64,000 nt of DNA. It comes from Acidimicrobiales bacterium (GTDB lineage Bacteria > Actinomycetota > Acidimicrobiia > Acidimicrobiales > Aldehydirespiratoraceae). The stretch lies in the NCBI GenBank assembly GCA_033344915.1, contig JAWPML010000001.1, positions 534,369 through 598,368 of the forward strand, given 5' to 3'. Shown piece after piece: positions 7,418-15,917 of the stretch. The first letter of the stretch is position 1, and each line of letters opens with the position of its first letter. The notes below the pieces were generated by a model, which ran no database searches, was not told the origin of the DNA, and worked only from the letters and a program-made list of their open reading frames with translations. The translations under genes were made by a program, and so were the position numbers.

Positions 7418-8794
7418 ATGAGCGACGGACCATGGCAGGGCGATGTGATCTCGTTGGTGGAGGCGTATCGCTCCGGCGAGCGCCATCCACGCGAGGAGGT
7501 GCAGGCCACGCTCGACGCGGCAGCCGATGATCCGCTCAACGCGGTGTGCCATGTGGACGGTGACGCCGCCCTCGCCGCGGCCGAGCACGCGGACGTGTCG
7601 CTGCCGTTCGGCGGCGTGCCGCTGGCGGTCAAGGAGCTGTTGCCGGTCGCGGGATGGCCCGACACCGAGGCATCGGTCGCGCTGGCCGATCGGGTCGCCG
7701 ACGCCGACTCGATCCCGGTCGAGCGGCTCCGGCAGGGTGGTGTGATTCCGACCGTGCAGACGACGTCGAGCGAGTTCGGCGGGGTGAACCAGACCACGAC
7801 GAAGCTGCACGGCGTCACCCGGAATCCGTGGGGACCCGACCGCACCCCGGGCGGCTCGTCCGGCGGTTCCGCGGCCGGTGTCGCCGGCGGGATGTTCGCG
7901 CTGGCCACGGCGAGCGACGGCGGCGGTTCGATCCGCATCCCGGCCGGCTTCTGTGGTCTCGTCGGGCTCAAGCCGACCTACGGCCGCGTCCCCAAGGGAC
8001 CGATGGTGGGGAACCTCACTGCGGTCGAGGGCTGCGTCAGCCGCAGCGTGCGCGACACGGCACGCTGGATGGACGTCACCAACGGCGCCGATCCCCGTGA
8101 TCCGTTCAGCCTTCCCCGCGTCGACGGGTTCGAGAACGACCTCGGTGCCGGTATCGGTGACCTGCGCGGCCTGCGGGTGGCCATCGTGCCCGACCTCGGC
8201 TGCGCGGTCGTGGCGCCCGAGACCGAGGAGATCGTGATCGCGGCGGCCGAGGAACTCCTCGCCGCGATGGGTGCCTCGCGGGTCGCGCTCGATCTCCGTC
8301 TGCCCAACGTGATGGGGGCGTGGGGCCTGACCGGCGGCATCGGCCTGCGCAAGGAGCTCGGCGACCGGTGGCCGGCCTGTGCCGGGGATCTCACCGGGAT
8401 GATGCGGGCGAGTGTCGAGAGCGCCGAGAAGCGCATCGACCTCGACGCGATGGTGAAGGCCGAGACCCGGCGGATCGAGCTCAACGTGGCGATGGGCGCA
8501 GTGTTCGGCGACGTGGACGTCGTCCTGGCGGCGACGAACCCGTCGACGGCGTTCGACGCCGAGGGCCATCTGCCATCGGAGTTCGGCGGGCGGGAGAGCA
8601 ACGCCGGCAACAATGGCGCGCTGACCGCGCCGTCGAACATCTACGGCAACCCCGCGATCTCCCTCCCGGCCGGCAATGCGAGCGACGGGCTCCCGGTGGG
8701 TCTGCAGGTCCTCGCCGCCCACCATCGCGAGAAGCTCCTGCTCGACATCGCCCTGCTCTGGGAACGCACCCGCCCCTGGGCCCTCACCGCCTGA
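7418..8794 (+). CDS. Amidase (amidase-signature family)
   Basis: A 458-residue hydrolase with the amidase signature. Catalytic Lys is about residue 72 (AVKELLPVAG), cis-Ser lies in GGSSGGSAAG (147-148), and the nucleophilic Ser is in DGGGSIRIPA (about 172). The family cleaves amide bonds of many small substrates. Divergence from an acyl-CoA ligase suggests that the freed acid may be passed to CoA activation, an inference from position only. It is not GatA: there are no gatB/C neighbours. Its stop is followed at once by a 23-bp tandem repeat. Confidence 0.88.
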   Translation: MSDGPWQGDVISLVEAYRSGERHPREEVQATLDAAADDPLNAVCHVDGDAALAAAEHADVSLPFGGVPLAVKELLPVAGWPDTEASVALADRVADADSIPVERLRQGGVIPTVQTTSSEFGGVNQTTTKLHGVTRNPWGPDRTPGGSSGGSAAGVAGGMFALATASDGGGSIRIPAGFCGLVGLKPTYGRVPKGPMVGNLTAVEGCVSRSVRDTARWMDVTNGADPRDPFSLPRVDGFENDLGAGIGDLRGLRVAIVPDLGCAVVAPETEEIVIAAAEELLAAMGASRVALDLRLPNVMGAWGLTGGIGLRKELGDRWPACAGDLTGMMRASVESAEKRIDLDAMVKAETRRIELNVAMGAVFGDVDVVLAATNPSTAFDAEGHLPSEFGGRESNAGNNGALTAPSNIYGNPAISLPAGNASDGLPVGLQVLAAHHREKLLLDIALLWERTRPWALTA

Positions 8795-8856
8795 GAAAGT
8801 ATTGGGGTCTGACCCCAGAAAGTATTGGGGTCTGACCCCAGAAAGTATTGGGGTCA
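8795..8856. repeat. Tandem palindromic REP-like repeat filling a convergent gap
   Basis: Two complete 23-bp units and most of a third begin right after the amidase TGA and run into the stop codon of the convergent ligase. Each complete unit holds the near-palindrome TGGGGTCTGACCCCA behind an AAAGTAT spacer. The array makes up the whole intergenic space and can fold into successive hairpins on either strand, so it may act as a two-way terminator. Similar short GGGGTCnGACCCC palindromes behave like REP elements in other bacteria (from memory). Related copies lie at 31724 and 57761. Confidence 0.85.
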
Positions 8857-10545
8857 GGGTTCTTCGATGAAGGTGTTCTCGGCTTCGCCGGCGACCACGG
8901 CTTTGAGGACCTTGCCGGTGGCGTTGCGGGGGAGGGGCTCGGTCTGGAACTCCCAGTGGGCCGGCACCTTGAAGGTCGCGAGCGTCCGGGCCACCCACTC
9001 GCCGAGCTGTCGGGCATCGAGCGTCGCGCCCTCACGGGGCACGACGACGGCCTTGACCTCCTGGCCGAGCTCGCGATGATCGACCCCGATCACGGCGACC
9101 TCCATCACGTCCGGATGTTCGTCGATGCGGTTCTCGATCTCCGTCGGATAGATGTTCTCGCCGCCCCGGATGATCAGGTCCTTGCGCCGGCTGGCGAGGA
9201 AGAGCATGCCGTCGGCCATGTGGCCGAAGTCGCCGGTTCGCAGCCATCCGCCCGGCCGGATCGTCTCCGCGGTCGCTTCCGGGTTGTCCCAGTAGCCGGG
9301 GATGACCATCGGGCCTTTGATGCAGACGTTGCCGATCTCGCCGTCGGGGAGCTCGTTGTCCTCGTCGTCGAGGATCCGGACGTCGGCGGTCGGGATCGGA
9401 TAGCCGACCGTCTCGGGGTGGGCGCGCAGCACGTCGTCCGAGGCCCCCGTGGCGAGCCCGGCGCACTCGGTCAGCCCGTAGCCGACGCCGACGGCGTGGG
9501 TCGCGTGGGGGAGCGCCTCGCGGCAGGCGCGCAGCAGCTCCGGCGACCAGACCGACCCGCCGCCCCCGATCGACTGCACGCTCGACGTGTCGTACTCGTG
9601 GAACCGCGGGTGTTCGATGATGCGCCACATCTGGGTCGTCACGCCGCCCCAGGCGGTGAGCCGGTGCTCCTGGGTGAGTCGCAGCACCTTCTCGGGATCG
9701 AAGCGGCCGGTGGTCCAGAGGCTGCCCAGGCCGGATGCGACCGCGGTGATCGCCGAGGCGTGGAGTCCGGAGATGTGGAACAGGGGGCTCGCGGCGAGCC
9801 GCAACGGCGGGTCCGCCGGGCCGTCGTTGCCGGCCGGGAAGCGGACAGCCTCGCGGGCGCCGAGCATGAAGGCGCACGACACGTAGGCGAGGAAGTTCCG
9901 GTGGGTGGTGACGGCGCCCTTCGGGCGACCGGTGGTGCCGGACGTGAAGAGGATGGCCGCCGGATCGTCCTCGGCGATCGGCACCTCGGAGAGGGCGGCG
10001 CCGGCGCCGAGCTCGATGAGCTCCCGGACGTCGTCCTCCATCACCACGACGAGAACCCCCGGATCGCCCTCGAGTCGTTCGAGGCGGCGGCGGTCCGCCA
10101 CCAGCACCTTCGGCGTGGTGAGCTCGAGGCCGTAGCGGATCTCGTCGCCGGTCCACCAGCCGTTCATGGCGACGGCGATCGCGCCCTGCTGCACCGTCGC
10201 CCAGAAGGTCTGGATCCACTCGGGCGAGTTGGCGCCGAGCACGGCGATCCGGTCGCCCGGCTCGATCCCGTAGCGCTCCCGCAGCCCCGTACCGAGCGCC
10301 GCCGCGGTCGCGATGTTCTCGGCGAACGTCGCCTGGGTGCCGTCGTCGAACAGGTAGTAGCGAGCGTCACCGCCCCCGTGGTTCGCCGAGGCGGCGAGCA
10401 ATTCGCGGAGGTTGCCCATCCGGTTCTTGACGACCGTCATCTCCACGCCGCCGACCGTCTCGGTCGTGGTCTCGAAGAACCCGCCCTCACCGGTCAGGAA
10501 GGCGTTGGCCTCGGGGACGGTCATGGTGGGTGCGGTGGGGCTCAT
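8854..10545 (-). CDS. Fatty-acid/acyl-CoA ligase (FadD-like)
   Basis: A 563-residue ANL ligase. Motifs are ILFTSGTTGRPKGA, VGYGLTECAG, LRTGDFGHMADG, RRKDLIIRGGENIYPTEIE and the C-terminal Lys region PLPRNATGKVLK. It resembles the ligase at 36401-38098, which has a similar N-terminus and an NGWW segment, so the two are probably paralogs. ATG 10545 lies 8 bases from a TACATT hexamer, the leaderless pattern seen across the window. It is divergent from an acyl-CoA dehydrogenase, and a palindrome lies between the two starts. Confidence 0.9.
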   Translation of the reverse strand: MSPTAPTMTVPEANAFLTGEGGFFETTTETVGGVEMTVVKNRMGNLRELLAASANHGGGDARYYLFDDGTQATFAENIATAAALGTGLRERYGIEPGDRIAVLGANSPEWIQTFWATVQQGAIAVAMNGWWTGDEIRYGLELTTPKVLVADRRRLERLEGDPGVLVVVMEDDVRELIELGAGAALSEVPIAEDDPAAILFTSGTTGRPKGAVTTHRNFLAYVSCAFMLGAREAVRFPAGNDGPADPPLRLAASPLFHISGLHASAITAVASGLGSLWTTGRFDPEKVLRLTQEHRLTAWGGVTTQMWRIIEHPRFHEYDTSSVQSIGGGGSVWSPELLRACREALPHATHAVGVGYGLTECAGLATGASDDVLRAHPETVGYPIPTADVRILDDEDNELPDGEIGNVCIKGPMVIPGYWDNPEATAETIRPGGWLRTGDFGHMADGMLFLASRRKDLIIRGGENIYPTEIENRIDEHPDVMEVAVIGVDHRELGQEVKAVVVPREGATLDARQLGEWVARTLATFKVPAHWEFQTEPLPRNATGKVLKAVVAGEAENTFIEEP

Positions 10546-10572
10546 CGGCGCCGAATGTAGCTCGCCGCCCGA

Positions 10573-10591
10573 ATCTGATGCACCGTCAGAT
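10573..10591. promoter_or_regulatory. Palindromic operator candidate between ligase and dehydrogenase
   Basis: ATCTGA-N7-TCAGAT is centred between the divergent ligase and acyl-CoA dehydrogenase starts. It lies just upstream of the dehydrogenase -10-like TACCCT (10598-10603) and close to the ligase -10-like hexamer on the other strand. A repressor bound here could shut both genes. TetR- or GntR-type regulators of fatty-acid genes use sites of this size. The cognate protein is not identifiable; a TetR gene lies at 17201. Confidence 0.5.
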
Positions 10592-10611
10592 CCTGGCTAC
10601 CCTGCCTCGCC

Positions 10612-11835
10612 ATGGACGTACGGCTCGACCCCGCACTCGAGGATTTCCAGGACGAGGTTCGCACCTGGCTGGAGGAGCATGTCGTCGGCGAGTTCGCGGC
10701 CTATCGCGGGAAGGGCCTCACGGGTCACGAGGACATCCCGGTCGAGGTGCAGCTCGCCTGGGAGAAGGAACTCGCCGGCGGGGGCTGGCTGGGCATCGAC
10801 TTCCCGGAGTCGATCGGCGGTCGCGGTTGCACGCTCGCCGAGCAGGTCGTGTTCTTCAAGACCTATGTCGAAGCGCGTGCGCCGGGCCGGCTTCCCAACG
10901 TCGGCGTCACCCTGCTCGGCCCGACCGTGATGGCGTTCGGAGACGAGGAGCAGCAGCGTCGGTTCGTGCCGCCGATCCTGTCCGGCGACGAGATGTGGTG
11001 CCAGGGCTACTCCGAACCCGACGCGGGCTCGGACCTCGCGAACGTGAAGACGCGCGCCGAACTCGTCGACGGCCGGTGGGTGATCAACGGGCAGAAGGTG
11101 TGGACCTCGCTCGCCACGGTCGCCGACTGGGCGTTCGTCGTGGCCCGCACCGAGAAGGGGAGCGAACGCCACCAGGGTCTGAGCTATCTGCTCGTCCCGA
11201 TGGATCAGCCCGGGGTGGAGGTCCGCCCGATCGTGCAGATCACCGGCGGCAGTGAGTTCAACGAGACGTTCTTCAGCGACGCGGTGACCGAGGAGTCGCT
11301 CGTCGTCGGGGGCGTGGGGAACGGATGGAAGGTGGCGATGGGGACCCTCGCGTTCGAACGCGGCGCGTCGACGCTCGGCCAGCAGGTGTCGTTCCGCCAG
11401 GAGTTCGACGACATGGTCGCCATCGCGAAGGCGAACGGACGCTGGGACGACCCGGTGATTCGGGATCAGTTGATGGAGAGCTACATCGAGCTGGAGATCC
11501 TCCGCTACAACCAGCTGCGCATGCTCACGGCGCTCACCAGCGACGGCGTGCCCGGCCCGGAGATGTCGATCGGCAAGCTGTTCTGGGCGAGCTGGCATCG
11601 GCGGATGGGCGAGCTGCTCGTGTCCGTGAAGGGCCCTGCCGCGATGATCGGCGGGCCCGACGCCCACACCGGCCACGAAATCCCCGGCGACGGCGTCCAC
11701 CCCGTCTACCCGACCGACCGCGATCAGCGAACGTTCCTCTACAGCCGGGCCCACACCATCTACGGCGGGTCGAACCAGGTACAGCGCAACGTGATCGGCG
11801 AACGGGTGTTGGGCCTCCCGCGCGAGCCGCGGTAG
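10612..11835 (+). CDS. Acyl-CoA dehydrogenase
   Basis: A 407-residue FAD enzyme that forms the alpha-beta double bond of an acyl-CoA. Visible features are CQGYSEPDAGSDLANVKTRA (FAD/substrate segment), WTSLATVADWAFVVART and, near the end, YSRAHTIYGGSNQVQRNVIGERVLGLPR, the family C-terminal signature. The catalytic Glu position was not assigned. The start ATG 10612 is preceded at 8 bases by TACCCT with no Shine-Dalgarno, so it is probably leaderless. Its pairing with the divergent ligase fits a short beta-oxidation-type unit. Confidence 0.92.
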   Translation: MDVRLDPALEDFQDEVRTWLEEHVVGEFAAYRGKGLTGHEDIPVEVQLAWEKELAGGGWLGIDFPESIGGRGCTLAEQVVFFKTYVEARAPGRLPNVGVTLLGPTVMAFGDEEQQRRFVPPILSGDEMWCQGYSEPDAGSDLANVKTRAELVDGRWVINGQKVWTSLATVADWAFVVARTEKGSERHQGLSYLLVPMDQPGVEVRPIVQITGGSEFNETFFSDAVTEESLVVGGVGNGWKVAMGTLAFERGASTLGQQVSFRQEFDDMVAIAKANGRWDDPVIRDQLMESYIELEILRYNQLRMLTALTSDGVPGPEMSIGKLFWASWHRRMGELLVSVKGPAAMIGGPDAHTGHEIPGDGVHPVYPTDRDQRTFLYSRAHTIYGGSNQVQRNVIGERVLGLPREPR

Positions 11836-11858
11836 CCGGCGAACTAGCATCGCCGCTC

Positions 11859-12695
11859 ATGGGCAGAATCTCGAACACGTTCGAACTCGCGAAGGTCTCC
11901 TGGTCGGTGCTGCGCAAGGACCGGGAGCTGCTCTGGATTCCCGTCCTGTCGTTCCTCGCCTCGGTCGTGGTGCTCGCCGCACTGCTCGTTCCCGCGATCG
12001 CGTTGATCGACACGAGCTCCACCACGTCGAGCGGTGAGGAGACGACGGTCGACCCGGCGCTCGCCGTCATCGGCATCATCGCGACACTGGCCCTCAGCGT
12101 GATCAGCGTGTTCTTCAACGGGGCACTCGTCGCCGGCGCCCACGAACGACTGAGCGGCGGTGACCCCACCGTCAGCTCGGCGATGCGCCGGGCGATGTCG
12201 CGGATCGGCGGCCTGGTCCCGTGGGCGCTGCTCACGGCGACCGTCGGCATGATCCTCCGCTCGCTGCGGGAGCGGGCCGGCTTTCTCGGGCGAATCGTGG
12301 TCGGGGCGATCGGGTTCGCGTGGGAGCTGGCGTCGTTTCTGACCGTGCCCGCGATCGTGATCGACGAGCAGGGTGCGATCGACGGCCTGAAGACGTCCGG
12401 CCGCCTGCTGCGCGAGACCTGGGGCGAGAACATCGCCGCGCGGGTCGGCTTCGGTCTGCTGACGTTCCTGCTGTTGCTCCCGGCCATCGCCGTCGTCGCG
12501 ATCATGGGGGCCCTCGGTGGCGCCGCGCTGATCCTCGGCATCGTCATCGCCGTGTTCTACGTGGCCCTCGTCATCGTGGTGATGACGGCGCTCAACGCGG
12601 TCTTCCAGACGGCGCTCTATCTCTACGCGACGAGTGGCACGGTGCCGTCGGACTTCGCAGGCTCGAATCTGCGCAACACGTTCGGCAGCCGCTGA
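11859..12695 (+). CDS. DUF6159-like integral membrane protein
   Basis: A 278-residue protein with about six membrane segments, beginning MGRISNTFELAKVSWSVLRKDRELLW, a start typical of the DUF6159 family (recalled, not searched). A short glycine-rich stretch follows the central GLKTSGRLLRETWGENIAARVG loop. The function is unknown. ATG 11859 has TAGCAT 8 bases upstream, so transcription is probably its own rather than read-through from the dehydrogenase, whose stop is 23 bases away. It converges on the Flp pilin gene with a 7-base gap. Confidence 0.75.
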   Translation: MGRISNTFELAKVSWSVLRKDRELLWIPVLSFLASVVVLAALLVPAIALIDTSSTTSSGEETTVDPALAVIGIIATLALSVISVFFNGALVAGAHERLSGGDPTVSSAMRRAMSRIGGLVPWALLTATVGMILRSLRERAGFLGRIVVGAIGFAWELASFLTVPAIVIDEQGAIDGLKTSGRLLRETWGENIAARVGFGLLTFLLLLPAIAVVAIMGALGGAALILGIVIAVFYVALVIVVMTALNAVFQTALYLYATSGTVPSDFAGSNLRNTFGSR

Positions 12696-12702
12696 GCCGC
12701 CG

Positions 12703-12885
12703 TCACTCCAGCATCGACGTGACCTCGGAGAACGACTCCGAGGTCGTTCCACCGAGCGCCGTCACCGCGGCGATGCACACCATCGCGATGAGGGCGAGGA
12801 GTAGCGCGTACTCCACGAGACTGGCACCTCGGTCGTCTTCGGCTCGCGTCGCGAGCAGGGTACGAATATGCGTGACTACCCGCAT
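12703..12885 (-). CDS. Flp-family type IVb pilin
   Basis: A 60-residue pilin precursor. A short basic leader ends at the prepilin cleavage site in DDRG-ASLVEYALLLALIAMV, with the conserved Glu-Tyr at mature positions 5-6, followed by one hydrophobic helix and a Ser/Thr-rich tail. Flp subunits build Tad pili for adhesion. ATG 12885 is chosen over GTG 12918 because AAAAGAG precedes it. No Tad ATPase, TadB/C or prepilin peptidase lies within the window, so the machinery must be elsewhere. Confidence 0.85.
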   Translation of the reverse strand: MRVVTHIRTLLATRAEDDRGASLVEYALLLALIAMVCIAAVTALGGTTSESFSEVTSMLE

Positions 12886-12937
12886 GTTCACTCTTTTCAC
12901 CGCTGGGATTGGACTCACGACCTAGATCGGCATGCCG

Positions 12938-12959
12938 ACGGCCCGCGTTGATGGGCCGT
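12938..12959. terminator. Hairpin between crotonase and Flp genes
   Basis: A 7-bp stem (ACGGCCC / GGGCCGT) with an 8-nt loop follows the end of the minus-strand crotonase gene. It lacks a T-run and is only a possible terminator. Confidence 0.3.
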
Positions 12960-12990
12960 TCGACTCAGATCCGCCCGGTCCACTTGGGTT

Positions 12991-13944
12991 TCAGCGGATG
13001 CGGTCGACAAGGCCCCAGTCCCGCGCGGTGCCGACGTCGATCTCGTGGCCGGTCAGGAGCCACTCGAGGGTCCTGGCCCGTCCGATCCGCCCGGGAACGC
13101 TCACCGTTCCCCCCGCGCCGGGCATGAGGCCCATGCGGGTCTCGGGAAGTCGGAACCGTGCGTCCTCTTCGGCGATCACGGTTCCGCAGAACGCGGCGAG
13201 TTCGACCCCGGCGCCCACGCACGCGCCGTGCACGTGCGCCGTCGTGCGATCCGCGACGCGCAGGAGCCATGGCGCGACGTTGGCACTGGAGCGGATCTGG
13301 TGCGCCGTGGCCGGGTCCGAGACGGCGCCGAACTCCGCGAGGTCGCCCCCGGCGCAGAAGGCCGGTCCGTCACCCGCCAGCACGATCGGGCCCTCACTCA
13401 GGGCCGCCGTCCGCAGAGCCTCGACCAGCTCGGTCCGCATGCGGGCGTCCATCATGTTGCGCAACTTCGATCGCGACAGGGTGATCACGGTCGTGTCGGC
13501 TCGGGATTCGACGCTCAGCCGCGGCGAGTCGTCGGTGCGGACGCGGCGGCCGCGGCCGGCGAGCCACGCGGCGAATTCGGGCCCGGCCTGGAGGGTCGCG
13601 TAGGCGAGGGACTCCACGAGCAGGCCGTCGGCGGCGTCGGTGGTCGGGCTGCGCCGGAGCACCTGGGTGGTCGTGACGGCGGCGAGGGGGGCAGCCAGCA
13701 CGCCCTCGAGCACCTCGGCGGGATCGTCCGGCGTGACATCCCACCCCGCGTCGACCGGCGCCCCGGGTGCGACCGCGATCACGGGGAGCGCCGTGAGGGC
13801 GGCTGCGATGTCGGCGCCGGCGTCCGAGTCGGACAACTCGACGACGACCGCCGCCACGCCGTGGGCCGCGCCCACTTCCTGATCCAGACTGCCGCCCGCC
13901 ATCACGGCCCGAGCCTCGTCGGCGGACCAGTGGGCGATGCGCAT
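12991..13944 (-). CDS. Enoyl-CoA hydratase/isomerase (crotonase) family protein
   Basis: A 317-residue crotonase. The active domain is residues 150-317: oxyanion-hole segment GPAFCAGGDLAEFG, then VHGACVGAGVELAAFCG and RFRLPETRMGLMPGAGGTVSVPGRIG. The first ~140 residues are unusual for the family and look like a degenerate second crotonase half (alternating alpha/beta, no oxyanion signature). ATG 13944 lies one base after the stop of the upstream ligase, so the two are coupled. The enzyme may act on the CoA ester made by that ligase. Confidence 0.82.
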   Translation of the reverse strand: MRIAHWSADEARAVMAGGSLDQEVGAAHGVAAVVVELSDSDAGADIAAALTALPVIAVAPGAPVDAGWDVTPDDPAEVLEGVLAAPLAAVTTTQVLRRSPTTDAADGLLVESLAYATLQAGPEFAAWLAGRGRRVRTDDSPRLSVESRADTTVITLSRSKLRNMMDARMRTELVEALRTAALSEGPIVLAGDGPAFCAGGDLAEFGAVSDPATAHQIRSSANVAPWLLRVADRTTAHVHGACVGAGVELAAFCGTVIAEEDARFRLPETRMGLMPGAGGTVSVPGRIGRARTLEWLLTGHEIDVGTARDWGLVDRIR

Positions 13945-13945
13945 G

Positions 13946-15463
13946 TCAGTCGGTCGGGTCGTCGCCGAGATGGGCGAGGTTCTCGCGCAGGACCCGGCGC
14001 AGGAGCTTGCCGGTGTCGTTGTAGGGAAGCTCGTCGACGAACACGATGTGGGACGGTACGCGACTCGACCGCAGCCGGTTCCGTACCAGCGTCTGGAGCT
14101 CCCCCTCGTCACAGTCGCCGTTGCGGACGACGACGGCCACGACCTTCTCGCCCCATTCGGTGTCCGGCACGCCGACGGCGGCGGCTTCCTTCACCCGTTC
14201 GTCGGTGAGCAGGACGTCCTCGATCTCACCCGGGGACATGTTCTCACCGCCCCGGATGATGACGTCGTCGTTGCGCCCTTGGACGAACAGGTAGCCGCCG
14301 TCGTCGATGAAGCCCCCGTCGCGGGTGGGGAACCAGCCGTCGTGGACGAGGAGCGAACCCTTCTCCAGATATTCACCGGAGACCTGCTCGCCCCGCACGA
14401 AGATCTCCCCGACCTCACCCGGCGGCAACTCGTTGAAGTCGTCGTCGCGAACGGAGACCTCGATGCCGGGGAGCGGCCGCCCCGCGGACCGCAGGCGGGC
14501 GCGCTCGCCGGCGTCCTCGCTGTACTGGGCGATCCGGTGGTCGTCCGGTCCGAGGAGGGCGATCGTGGAACTCGTCTCCGTCAGCCCGTAGGCGTTGACG
14601 AAGTTGGTGATGGGGAAGAGGTCGAGGGCGCGGCGGATGACCGGCTCGGGCATCTTGCCGCCGCCGTAGGAAAGCGCACGGACCCCGAGGAGCGGTTCGC
14701 CGCCCCGTTCGTCGAGCGCCTCGACGATGCGCGACAGCATGGTCGGCACGACCATGGCGTGGGTGACGCCTTCCTGCTCGACGGTGTCGATCCAGTCGTG
14801 CGGATCGAACCTCGGCAGTTGGACGATGCGTCGCCCGGCATAGACCGAGGACAGCATCGCCGACACCCCGGCGACGTGATACGGCGGCACGCTGACGATC
14901 GTCGCCTCGTCCTCGCCCGCGCCCATGAATTCGACCGAGCCGAGGATGTAGCTGACGAGATGCTTGTGGCGCAGGACCGCGGACTTCGGCGCGCCCGTGG
15001 TGCCGCTGGTGAAGAGCAGGACGGCGATCTCGTCCGGATCCATCGACCAGTCACCGGCGGTGGCGGCGGGGGCGCCGCCAGCCCGATCGGCGAGGAATCC
15101 GTCACGGGTGACGGCGCTGAGGCCGTGCACGCCGGCGAGACGAGCGGCGCCCGCGTCGTCGCCGATCGCGACGCCCGGAGCACTCCGTTCGGCGAGGGCG
15201 CGCAGGTCGTCGTCCGGGAGGCGATAGTTCAGCGGGACGTAGGGCATGCCCGCCCAGGCCGCACCGAACAGGGCCACCGGCACGGCCGGACTGGATTCGT
15301 CGCACAACACCACGTTCGTGCCGGGCGCACCCCGGAAGCGGGCGGCGGCTTCGGCGGCCTGGTCGAACAGCTGCTGGTAGGTGAGGCCACCGTCGACCGA
15401 GCCGACGGCGACACGGTCACCGAGGCCACTCGCGGCCATCTCGAGCAGCATCATGACGTTCAT
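13946..15463 (-). CDS. AMP-dependent acyl-CoA ligase
   Basis: A 505-residue ANL ligase with LLFTSGTTGAPKSA, NAYGLTETSSTIALLG, GGFIDDGGYLFVQGRNDDVIIRGGENMSPGEIEDVLL and C-terminal LPYNDTGKLLRR holding the catalytic Lys. ATG 15463 begins MNVMMLLEMAASGLGDRVAV, the expected N-terminus. It is the middle gene of a minus-strand operon between the 101-residue protein and the crotonase, spacings 19 and 1 bases. The substrate is unknown. Confidence 0.9.
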   Translation of the reverse strand: MNVMMLLEMAASGLGDRVAVGSVDGGLTYQQLFDQAAEAAARFRGAPGTNVVLCDESSPAVPVALFGAAWAGMPYVPLNYRLPDDDLRALAERSAPGVAIGDDAGAARLAGVHGLSAVTRDGFLADRAGGAPAATAGDWSMDPDEIAVLLFTSGTTGAPKSAVLRHKHLVSYILGSVEFMGAGEDEATIVSVPPYHVAGVSAMLSSVYAGRRIVQLPRFDPHDWIDTVEQEGVTHAMVVPTMLSRIVEALDERGGEPLLGVRALSYGGGKMPEPVIRRALDLFPITNFVNAYGLTETSSTIALLGPDDHRIAQYSEDAGERARLRSAGRPLPGIEVSVRDDDFNELPPGEVGEIFVRGEQVSGEYLEKGSLLVHDGWFPTRDGGFIDDGGYLFVQGRNDDVIIRGGENMSPGEIEDVLLTDERVKEAAAVGVPDTEWGEKVVAVVVRNGDCDEGELQTLVRNRLRSSRVPSHIVFVDELPYNDTGKLLRRVLRENLAHLGDDPTD

Positions 15464-15482
15464 CGTGGATGACCCCGGTCGG

Positions 15483-15788
15483 TCAGTCGGACGCCGGGAG
15501 CGTCTTCGCCTGCGCGACCGCGAGGGGTGCGCCGCCGAGCGCCATGGACCCGGCGCCCGCCTTGGTGGCGAGCAGTTCCACGGTGCCGTCCTCGTCGCCG
15601 TAACGCTTGCCGAGGAGCGTGCCCTCGGCCGCATCGGCGGCCGGTTCGCCGGCGATCTCACCCGTGCCGGAGTCGACCATGGGCGCGCCGCCGCAGGTGA
15701 GGTCGGCCTCGCCGGCACCCTTCACCACGATGACTTCCGTGGTGCAGACGGTGCTCTGGAATCGAGCACCGGGCTTGAGTTCGACCAT
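15483..15788 (-). CDS. Conserved small cysteine-containing protein of unknown function
   Basis: A 101-residue protein beginning MVELKPGARFQSTVCTTEVIVVKG, followed by ADLTCGGAPM and a C-terminal LGKRYGDEDGTVELLATKAG segment. It is beta-rich, with two cysteines (16 and 33) that could bind metal or form a disulfide. A strong AAGGAG lies 8 bases before ATG 15788. It heads an operon with an acyl-CoA ligase and a crotonase. I recall similar short proteins beside fadD-like genes in mycobacteria, but I cannot name a function. Confidence 0.7.
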   Translation of the reverse strand: MVELKPGARFQSTVCTTEVIVVKGAGEADLTCGGAPMVDSGTGEIAGEPAADAAEGTLLGKRYGDEDGTVELLATKAGAGSMALGGAPLAVAQAKTLPASD

Positions 15789-15917
15789 GGGTTCTTCTCC
15801 TTGGAAACGCCGGTGATCGGCGGGACGCGCCGCTCCCAGTATGGGGGCCGACCGGGCGACCGCCAACTTCGGCCGGCCGCCCGAACCGGGGCCCGGGGCC
15901 GCGCTACCGTCGGCGGA

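Noticed and set aside
12886-12918. Longer Flp start at GTG 12918
   Set aside because: The ATG at 12885 has AAAAGAG upstream and gives the normal short Flp leader.
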